From UBA2040 sp002384725 (GTDB lineage Bacteria; Bacteroidota; Bacteroidia; Flavobacteriales_D; Crocinitomicaceae), in contig CAWUXE010000016.1 in assembly GCA_963926475.1 (NCBI GenBank), forward strand, positions 62,001-126,000: DNA of 64,000 nt, in the 5' to 3' direction. Below are positions 34,503-41,276 of this stretch, piece after piece. Each line of letters begins with the position of its first letter. The first letter of the stretch is position 1. Both the position numbers and the translations under genes were made by a program. The notes under the pieces are model-generated. The model worked only from the letters and a program-made list of their open reading frames with translations. It was not told the DNA's origin and made no database searches.

Positions 34503-34534
34503 CCCTGTCTGCCGACGAGGCAGGCTCAAGGAGG
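34503..34534. repeat. GC-rich dispersed repeat, copy related to 54282
   Basis: Its reverse complement is CCTCCTTGAGCCTGCCTCGT plus CGGCAGACAGGG, matching the sequence at 54282-54312 except for two inserted bases and one substitution. The copy contains a palindromic CTGTCTGCCGAC/GAGGCAGG core. The orientation is opposite to the 54282 copy. Confidence 0.7.
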
Positions 34535-34608
34535 AAAATCCAATCGCAAGCAATCTTTGGGCCCATTGCGTGAAAAAAGCCGTAAATTTACCCCCTAAAA
34601 CAGTATCT

Positions 34609-35475
34609 ATGTTGCAATCCATGACCGGCTTCGGAAAAGCCACGGGGAGTTTTGAAGGAAAGAAAGTTTCCGTTGAAATTCGCGCGCTCAACAGCAAAAC
34701 GATGGACTTAAGTATCCGTTGCCCAAGTGTTTACCGACCAATTGAAGCGAATATCCGCAAAGTTGCCCAAACCGAAATGGAGCGAGGAAAAGTAGATGTG
34801 AACATCAATATTGAAGAATCGGGGGATGCCAAAAGTGTTGCTGTTAATCGTTCGTTGGTCAAAGCCTATTACGAAGATTTGAAATCTGTGAACGAAGAAA
34901 TCTGTGAAAAAAGTCAGGATTATTTAAGTATGATCATGCGTTTACCAGACGTGATGGTAAGCGAAAAAGAGGAATTGAATGATGATGAAACAACATTCAT
35001 GACCAACTTAACAAAAGAAGCGTGTGACAAATTGAATGGTTTCCGCTCGCAAGAAGGTGAAGCATTGATCATAGAATTTACGGAGCGAATCGAAGACATT
35101 CGCCGACTTATGATTGAAATAGAGACTTTCGAACCTATGCGCGTGGCAGCTGTTCGTGAGCGTATGCAAAAGCAATTGGATGAAATCGAGAACGGTCAAT
35201 ATGATCCGCATCGTTTGGAACAGGAATTGATTTTTTATGTTGAGAAATTCGACATCGCAGAAGAGAAAATGCGCTTGACGAATCACCTCGATTATTTCTT
35301 GGAAACGATGAAAATGAAAAGCACAGGGCGCAAACTCGGATTTATCACACAAGAAATTGGAAGAGAAATAAACACTTTGGGAAGCAAGAGCAATCAAGCC
35401 GACATGCAGAAAAAAGTGGTGGAGATGAAAGACAACCTTGAAAAAATAAAAGAGCAAGTGCTCAATACTTTATAA
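34609..35475 (+). CDS. yicC: YicC-family endoribonuclease
   Basis: 288 residues. The family begins with the invariant MxxSMTGFGxA, here MLQSMTGFGKATGSFEGKKV, which fixes the start at 34609 rather than at the longer frame start. The C-terminal domain includes DPHRLEQELIFYVEKFDIAEE and GRKLGFITQEIGREINTLGSKS, the most conserved block. YicC proteins are RNases linked to small-RNA decay in E. coli and form a family with YloC. It directly precedes gmk (one-base gap), the same neighbour pair as yloC-gmk in Firmicutes, then nadD. Confidence 0.93.
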   Translation: MLQSMTGFGKATGSFEGKKVSVEIRALNSKTMDLSIRCPSVYRPIEANIRKVAQTEMERGKVDVNINIEESGDAKSVAVNRSLVKAYYEDLKSVNEEICEKSQDYLSMIMRLPDVMVSEKEELNDDETTFMTNLTKEACDKLNGFRSQEGEALIIEFTERIEDIRRLMIEIETFEPMRVAAVRERMQKQLDEIENGQYDPHRLEQELIFYVEKFDIAEEKMRLTNHLDYFLETMKMKSTGRKLGFITQEIGREINTLGSKSNQADMQKKVVEMKDNLEKIKEQVLNTL

Positions 35476-35476
35476 G

Positions 35477-36049
35477 ATGGAACAAAACGGCAAATGTGTA
35501 ATTTTCTCGGCGCCGTCCGGGGCAGGTAAAACAACAATCGTTCATGCCATGTTGAACTCAATTCAGCAATTGGCGTTTTCTGTTTCGGCTACAAGTCGCG
35601 ACCCAAGACCGAACGAAACGGACGGAAAAGACTATCACTTTTTAAGGGTTGAGAAATTCCAGGAGGCAATTCTAAAAGAAGAATTCGTAGAGTGGGAAGA
35701 AGTGTATACCAACAATTATTATGGAACTTTAAAATCAGAAATCGAAAGGATTTGGGAGGAAGGAAGAACCGTAATTTTTGACGTTGATGTGATTGGCGGA
35801 TTGAATTTGAAGCAAATATTTGGAGATAATGCCTTGGCAATATTCGTTCACCCGCCAAGCATAGATGTGCTAGAACAAAGACTGCGAAACAGAAGTACGG
35901 AGACAGAGGAGAAAATCCAACAACGCATGAGCAAAGCGCGAACGGAGCTGGATAAAGCAAAAAAATTCGATGAAATCCTAATAAACGACAGTTTAGAAAG
36001 TGCTATTTCAGAAGCGAAAAAACTAGTAAAAAACTTCATCAAATCATGA
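35477..36049 (+). CDS. gmk: Guanylate kinase
   Basis: Phosphorylates GMP to GDP with ATP. 190 residues. P-loop APSGAGKTT at 12-20, then the GMP-binding motif SVSATSRDPRPNETDGKDYHF, and the lid region RNRSTETEEKIQQRM. Length is typical. It lies one base after yicC and overlaps nadD by four bases (ATGA), so the three genes are probably translated from one mRNA. Confidence 0.96.
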   Translation: MEQNGKCVIFSAPSGAGKTTIVHAMLNSIQQLAFSVSATSRDPRPNETDGKDYHFLRVEKFQEAILKEEFVEWEEVYTNNYYGTLKSEIERIWEEGRTVIFDVDVIGGLNLKQIFGDNALAIFVHPPSIDVLEQRLRNRSTETEEKIQQRMSKARTELDKAKKFDEILINDSLESAISEAKKLVKNFIKS

Positions 36050-36627
36050 ACATAGGATTGTATTTTGGCTCTTTCAATCCGATTCATGTCGGGCATTTGA
36101 TTATTGCCCAATACATGATCCAAAGAGATGATATCGACGCCGTTTGGTTTGTTGTTTCACCTCAAAACCCGTTTAAAAACAAATCAACGTTACTTCAAGA
36201 TTATCACCGTTTGGCTTTGGTTCGAATTGCCACGGAAGACGAGCCGAAGTTCAAAGCAGAAGACATTGAATTTGGCCTCCCGCAACCGAGTTATACGATT
36301 GATACCTTAACCTATTTAAAAGAAAAACACCCCGACAAAAACTTTAGTTTATTAATGGGTGAGGATAACCTTCGTGGCTTCAATAAATGGAAAAACTACG
36401 AACAAATTTTGGCCAATCATCACCTTTTTGTTTATCCAAGAATTGAGGGAGAACCAATTGAACACACTTTAAAAGACCATGCCTCAGTTACGTTTTGTGA
36501 AGATGTTCCCTTGATGAAAATTTCAGCAAGTTACATTCGTCAACAAATCAAAGAAGGAAAATCAGTGGATTTTCTGCTGAACGAAAAAGTCGCGAAGTAC
36601 GCAGATGAGATGAATTTTTATCGTTAG
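36046..36627 (+). CDS. nadD: Nicotinate-nucleotide adenylyltransferase
   Basis: Joins nicotinate mononucleotide and ATP to make deamido-NAD. 193 residues. Nucleotidyltransferase signature GSFNPIHVGH with H14 and H17; the second motif ISASYIRQQI (SxTxxR type, here S-A-S-Y-I-R) near the C-terminus. Also PKFKAEDIEFGLPQPSYTIDT, characteristic of NadD. It overlaps gmk by four bases. The window also carries kynA, kynU and kmo, so NAD may be made from tryptophan with NadD as a late step. The stop codon lies in a 12-base stem hairpin shared with the convergent gene. Confidence 0.95.
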   Translation: MNIGLYFGSFNPIHVGHLIIAQYMIQRDDIDAVWFVVSPQNPFKNKSTLLQDYHRLALVRIATEDEPKFKAEDIEFGLPQPSYTIDTLTYLKEKHPDKNFSLLMGEDNLRGFNKWKNYEQILANHHLFVYPRIEGEPIEHTLKDHASVTFCEDVPLMKISASYIRQQIKEGKSVDFLLNEKVAKYADEMNFYR

Positions 36628-36649
36628 GGCGAAAATTTTTTCGTCCTAA
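36624..36649. terminator. Bidirectional terminator between nadD and the GT-C-like gene
   Basis: TTAGGGCGAAAA / TTTTCGTCCTAA forms a 12-base stem (one G-U pair) with a two-base loop. Both stop codons lie in the arms: nadD TAG at 36625-36627 and the convergent TAG at 36646-36648. Confidence 0.72.
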
Positions 36650-38031
36650 GGTTTTGTTCTAAACAAGAACACTTTCACATTCGCTTTTTCTTTAGAATCA
36701 ACAACTTTCAATCCGTTACTTTCACTCAGGTTCATTAATGGAACGCCAGATTCAAGCGGACCAAAATGACTGTCCCAAAATAGATAATCGCCCCAAGAAG
36801 GACGAGGTTTCATGTCGGATGAATTCAAGAGACGAACGGATGAACTTTTCAGCATGTAATTTTCTCCAAAGAGCAAACAAAAATAGGGACTCGTTGTCCA
36901 AATTTTCTTTCCTTTCAAGTCTTCTTTATTGGAATCGAAAACCTCTTTTGTAATCACTTCCATCGGTTTCACTACTTTCTTTAAGTAGGGCGTGAAAAGC
37001 AAATAAAGGGTCAATATTCCGCAAAAACCAATCGCAATTGGATTCGAAAGTTTAGGCCATTTCCAAGGTGTTTTCCGCAAGAAGTAAAACTGACAAACGA
37101 GAAATGAAGGCAAGGCTTGCGTGGCAATTCGGGTTAGTCCCATAGAGCCGTTTTGTCCGCTTCCCCAGAAATAACTGTGGGCGAAAATGATTCCTAAAAA
37201 GGTGCCGAACCCTAAGAAAGTCATGCCACAAGTTTGTATGTTAAACTCCTTTTTTGCAAAGTGAAGAATGGTGGCTGGAATGGCCAAAATGAATAAAAAC
37301 AAACCATGATTTCCAAGAAAGTTCTTGTAGCTCATCAGATAATGATCGTAGGTTCCGACACCATAAATGTTATTGCTAAGATGGTACGGCGAACGATTGA
37401 AATACCACAAGAAGTCATCGAAAACGAACCAACCTATTATCGCGAAAACAATAAAGGGCGCAAATAAATAAAGAATCGCTTTCCACTGCCGAACGTACGT
37501 CAAGAGCATTAAACCGAGTAGAAAAGGCAATTGTCCTTCGCTTCTTGAGAACATCAATACACCGATTAAAAAGGCAAAAATAAGATACTTTTCTTTGACC
37601 CAAAACCACATTGCGACGAGTAATAACAGCGAAAACAAAGGCTCTGTATTGCCTGATAAAATGGTATTGGAATAATCTTGTGTGAGCAATAAAAAGAAAG
37701 GAAAGGACAGCGCAAAGTAACGGTTGACTTGAAAATGACTGAGAATACGCCAAGCAAAAAGAACGGTCAAAAGGAAAACAAGAACGTTAAAAAAGATCAT
37801 TCCGCCTAGTCCAAATTGGGCGAAAGAGCTCGTCAGAATAGTAAAAAGAGGCTTGTTCCACAATTCCAAAAATAAAATGGGGTGGTCCCAACTGGCAGCG
37901 GAATAAAAATAATGAACGATTCCGTCTCCTGGATCGATGGGTGCAGTTAATTGAGAATAATTATAAAGTAACCACGCCAATGAAAAAAGGAGCGTGATTA
38001 GGTAGGGCCATTTCTGTTTTAGGAAAGTCAA
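36646..38031 (-). CDS. GT-C-like polytopic membrane protein
   Basis: 461 residues with about 11 hydrophobic helices. The first loop after helix 1 holds an acidic DPGDG motif (TAPIDPGDGIVHYFYS), the position where GT-C glycosyltransferases carry their catalytic Asp pair. A C-terminal soluble region of about 80 residues (KKVVKPMEVITKEVF onward) follows the last helix. The reading frame continues directly from the stop of subunit B (TAA then TTG), so the likely start is TTG 38031, coupled to scoB. It belongs by eye to the PMT/ArnT-like superfamily that uses polyprenyl-phosphate sugars; neither donor nor acceptor can be named. Confidence 0.65.
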   Translation of the reverse strand: MTFLKQKWPYLITLLFSLAWLLYNYSQLTAPIDPGDGIVHYFYSAASWDHPILFLELWNKPLFTILTSSFAQFGLGGMIFFNVLVFLLTVLFAWRILSHFQVNRYFALSFPFFLLLTQDYSNTILSGNTEPLFSLLLLVAMWFWVKEKYLIFAFLIGVLMFSRSEGQLPFLLGLMLLTYVRQWKAILYLFAPFIVFAIIGWFVFDDFLWYFNRSPYHLSNNIYGVGTYDHYLMSYKNFLGNHGLFLFILAIPATILHFAKKEFNIQTCGMTFLGFGTFLGIIFAHSYFWGSGQNGSMGLTRIATQALPSFLVCQFYFLRKTPWKWPKLSNPIAIGFCGILTLYLLFTPYLKKVVKPMEVITKEVFDSNKEDLKGKKIWTTSPYFCLLFGENYMLKSSSVRLLNSSDMKPRPSWGDYLFWDSHFGPLESGVPLMNLSESNGLKVVDSKEKANVKVFLFRTKP

Positions 38032-38688
38032 TTAGAATTTCATTTCAGGAACGTGATCAGGAATAACTAACTCGCCTTCCGTTTTCGAAACAATTTCTTC
38101 GACACTGACGCCTGGCGCTCTTTCAACAAGGTGAAATTTTCCATCCTTAATGTCTAGTACAGCAAGTTCCGTGACTACTTTATTAACACAACCAACACCC
38201 GTTAAAGGAAGTGAACATTGTTTTAAAATTTTCGATTCGCCCGCGCGGTTCGTGTGCATCATGGCCACAATAATGTTTTCGGCAGAGGCAACTAAATCCA
38301 TCGCGCCGCCCATTCCTTTCACCATCTTTCCTGGAATTTTCCAGTTGGCGATATCCCCGTTTTGTGCCACTTCCATAGCGCCGAGAACAGTCAACTGAAC
38401 ATGTTGTCCTCGAATCATTGCAAAGGACATAGCGGAATCAAAATACACAGCACCTTTGCGAGCTGTAATTGTTTGTTTTCCGGCGTTGATCAAATCAGCA
38501 TCTTCGTCACCATCAAAAGGAAAAGCGCCCATGCCTAGAATACCGTTCTCCGACTGAAATTCAACGTCAATTCCTTCTGGAATATAGTTCGCAACCAAGG
38601 TTGGAATGCCGATTCCAAGGTTCACGTACCACCCGTTTCTGAGTTCTTGTGCTATTCTTTGCGCGATGCCGTTTTTGTCTAGTGCCAT
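38032..38688 (-). CDS. scoB: 3-oxoacid CoA-transferase, subunit B
   Basis: Beta subunit of the succinyl-CoA:3-ketoacid CoA-transferase family, which activates acetoacetate during ketone-body or short-chain keto-acid use. 218 residues. The catalytic glutamate that forms the CoA thioester is E47 in FQSENGILGMGAFP. Also GYVNLGIGIPTLVANY, with NLGIG loop, and DLVASAENIIVAMMHTNR. Its partner subunit A is 1.9 kb away, separated by the gene at 38781. The TAA is directly followed by the TTG start of the GT-C-like gene at 36646-38031. Confidence 0.93.
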   Translation of the reverse strand: MALDKNGIAQRIAQELRNGWYVNLGIGIPTLVANYIPEGIDVEFQSENGILGMGAFPFDGDEDADLINAGKQTITARKGAVYFDSAMSFAMIRGQHVQLTVLGAMEVAQNGDIANWKIPGKMVKGMGGAMDLVASAENIIVAMMHTNRAGESKILKQCSLPLTGVGCVNKVVTELAVLDIKDGKFHLVERAPGVSVEEIVSKTEGELVIPDHVPEMKF

Positions 38689-38780
38689 GAGAGTTGTATT
38701 GGAGACTCAAATTTAATGAATTATATGGGAAATACTAGGGGGTGATTTTATCACCTGGTTGTGTATTCTGTGGAATTCAA

Positions 38781-40577
38781 CTAATCCAGTTTCAGAATCT
38801 CCAATTTGATGTTTTTCAGCTCAACCTTCACCATGTGCGGATTGAAGAAATACAACCTTAATTCATCATCATCCGAATTCCACTTTTCGATCGGATAATT
38901 CAAGATAAAAGAATGATCGTTTTTAACGCCGTTATACCAGCGTGTTGTCCACCAATCGTGATGACTGTTCTCACCATTTTTATTAAAAACGGAATAAGTA
39001 AAAACCACTTCATCTTTTGGGCTATCGATGCCAACCACACCTGAAACATGAAGTTGAATTTTACAATTTTTCAAACTATCAGGGATTTTCAATCGATGAA
39101 TTTCAGCAAATTCAAAAGTGGTCGCTGGTTTTGATATAAGGGTATCAACAAGGGTTGTTTTTTGGAAAGACTTCTTTCGTTTGAAAGCTAAAAACCCATT
39201 TGATTTATCCAGAAAAAGAGTGTCGTAGTTGAGTAAATCTTTCTTAGGTAGAAACAAATTTGTACGGCTTAGAATAATATCTGAAGCTTGATTTGCCACA
39301 CCTGAAATTGCCGGTAAATATTGATGTTCAGAATATCGATTGTGCATGGGCCACGTGAGATTCATCAAGTGATACATGGTAACGGAAGTGTTTCCTTTGT
39401 CTAACTCTTTGTACACAATATCGTAGAATTCTTGCGTCATTCTGTCGTCGGGAGAGAAGACGGAAGTGTCCAAATTCATCTTTGGAATCATTGAAATGGG
39501 GAAGAATAAAAACCCTAAAAATAGGAATTGACCTTTGGGAATTCTTTCGATCAATCGAGCTAAAAGCAAGAGTGCGAGAATGATTAAATACATCCCAACT
39601 CGATCTTCCGGATAGTTAACCTCCATGAAATTGGCGAGAATTAAAATAACGACAACGTGACCAAAAAAGAACCAGGCCAGCATGGTTTCACTCTCAGAAA
39701 AGAAGGGCGAAAAACCAATTTTTAGCCATTTCAGAATTAAAACTAAAATCATTAAAATTCCGATCAATAGGAAAATCCACTTTAGGAATTCAACGTCCGT
39801 GTAAATCGTATATCGAGATAATGTGGTTCCTGTAACTTCCCAAAACCCGTCCATACTTCCGTAATACAAAGCGCCTCCTTCTTTTAAAACGCGTGCAAAA
39901 ATTCCAGCGGGAACAATGACAGTGGCAAATAATAAGTGGATGCCTAAATGAACAATTTGTTTCTTTCTCCCAAGGGATTCTTTCTGTCTGAATTGCTGAA
40001 TAAGAATAAACAAAGCAGCCAGAACAATTGACACCAAAAAGGTTAGATTAGAATAAGCTGCAATGGCGAGACAAATGGCCACCAGCAGATGATTCTTCAC
40101 AGATATTTTTACGCTCAACCGACTTAAAAAAACCAAGGCTGCTAAGAAAAAAGCCAATGAAATCCCGTATCCACGACAGTTGGCAAAATATTCTAGAATG
40201 AAAGGGATACAGGTGGTTCCAACCAGAACGAATAAACGAATCAGGTAATTTTTGTGAATGGAAATGAGTTGCGTTAGTGCCCAAAAATAAATGGGAAAGG
40301 AAAGCAAATTGGGAAGTCGCAGCATAAAAAAATTTTCGCCAAAAAGTTTGTAAATTCCACGACAAACAGCGCTGTTTAAAAGATGGTTATTTGCATCGAC
40401 TATGCTATTTGGGCCAAAGAAATAACCTGTTTCAATGTAATGTAAAAACGTCGCTGCTTCGTCGTGCAGGATATCGATATATAAAGCACGAAGGAAGAGA
40501 TAAACAAACAGACAGAAAAAGAGGCCAATCGAAATGAAACGATAGCCTTTTTCAAAATGCCATTTATCAGGAAACAT
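38781..40577 (-). CDS. GT-C superfamily polytopic membrane protein (glycosyltransferase-like)
   Basis: 598 residues with about 11-12 membrane helices followed by a roughly 170-residue soluble C-terminal domain (from about 425). The first loop has the HDEAATFLHY acidic motif (D39, E40) and DANNHLLNSAVCRGIYKLFG, a layout matching PMT/ArnT-like glycosyltransferases, where D/E binds the polyprenyl-phosphate sugar. The following LRLPNLLSF is also typical. The C-terminal part (KIPDSLKNCKIQLHVSG, HDWWTTRWYNG) looks like a beta-sandwich. Its start codon overlaps the stop of subunit A (TAATG), so it is translationally coupled to the CoA-transferase pair it interrupts. Substrate unknown. Confidence 0.68.
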   Translation of the reverse strand: MFPDKWHFEKGYRFISIGLFFCLFVYLFLRALYIDILHDEAATFLHYIETGYFFGPNSIVDANNHLLNSAVCRGIYKLFGENFFMLRLPNLLSFPIYFWALTQLISIHKNYLIRLFVLVGTTCIPFILEYFANCRGYGISLAFFLAALVFLSRLSVKISVKNHLLVAICLAIAAYSNLTFLVSIVLAALFILIQQFRQKESLGRKKQIVHLGIHLLFATVIVPAGIFARVLKEGGALYYGSMDGFWEVTGTTLSRYTIYTDVEFLKWIFLLIGILMILVLILKWLKIGFSPFFSESETMLAWFFFGHVVVILILANFMEVNYPEDRVGMYLIILALLLLARLIERIPKGQFLFLGFLFFPISMIPKMNLDTSVFSPDDRMTQEFYDIVYKELDKGNTSVTMYHLMNLTWPMHNRYSEHQYLPAISGVANQASDIILSRTNLFLPKKDLLNYDTLFLDKSNGFLAFKRKKSFQKTTLVDTLISKPATTFEFAEIHRLKIPDSLKNCKIQLHVSGVVGIDSPKDEVVFTYSVFNKNGENSHHDWWTTRWYNGVKNDHSFILNYPIEKWNSDDDELRLYFFNPHMVKVELKNIKLEILKLD

Positions 40578-41275
40578 TAAGCTCGGGGTTTTATCGTTCG
40601 TTGCTCTATGCGTTTTTTGAATTTATCGCCTTGAAAAATACGTTGAACGAATATTCCAGGGGTATGAATTTCATTTGGATCTAAGGCGCCAGCAGGAACC
40701 AATTCTTCCACTTCGGCAACGGTAATTTTACCCGCCATTGCCATCATTGGATTGAAATTTCGAGCAGTGGCTTTATAAATCAAATTTCCTTCTGTATCGC
40801 CTTTCCAAGCTTTGACAATAGCAAAATCAGCAGTAAGTGCTGACTCTAAAATATGCGGTTTACCGTTGTATTCACGAACCTCTTTTCCTTCGGCAACTTC
40901 TGTTCCGTATCCGGCAGGTGTAAAAAACGCAGGAATTCCAGCACCACCAGCACGACATCTTTCCGCCAAAGAACCTTGTGGTATCAAATCAACTTCCAAT
41001 TCACCGGACAACATCTGACGTTCAAATTCATCGTTCTCACCAACGTAAGAACTAATCATTTTTTTGATTTGTTTTTTTTGAAGTAACAAGCCCAAACCAA
41101 AATCGTCGACTCCAGCGTTATTAGAGATACACGTTAAGTTTTTCACTCCAAGATCAACCAATTTAGCGATTGAGTTTTCGGGAATACCACAAAGTCCAAA
41201 ACCACCCAACATCAGGGTCATATTGTCTTGTATTCCGTTTAGTGCTTCGTTTACGTCTTTTACTACTTTGTTCAT
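40577..41275 (-). CDS. scoA: 3-oxoacid CoA-transferase, subunit A
   Basis: Alpha subunit of the same CoA-transferase. 232 residues from the ATG at 41275 (MNKVVKDVNEALNG), which is one base after the PBP stop codon. The longer open frame beginning at 41401 would overlap that gene by 125 bases and is rejected. Signature GGFGLCGIPENSIAKLV at about 23-40 is the conserved glycine-rich CoA-binding loop; also YNGKPHILESALTADFAIVKAWK and TARNFNPMMAMAGK. The protein pairs with subunit B at 38032. Confidence 0.94.
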   Translation of the reverse strand: MNKVVKDVNEALNGIQDNMTLMLGGFGLCGIPENSIAKLVDLGVKNLTCISNNAGVDDFGLGLLLQKKQIKKMISSYVGENDEFERQMLSGELEVDLIPQGSLAERCRAGGAGIPAFFTPAGYGTEVAEGKEVREYNGKPHILESALTADFAIVKAWKGDTEGNLIYKATARNFNPMMAMAGKITVAEVEELVPAGALDPNEIHTPGIFVQRIFQGDKFKKRIEQRTIKPRA

Positions 41276-41276
41276 G

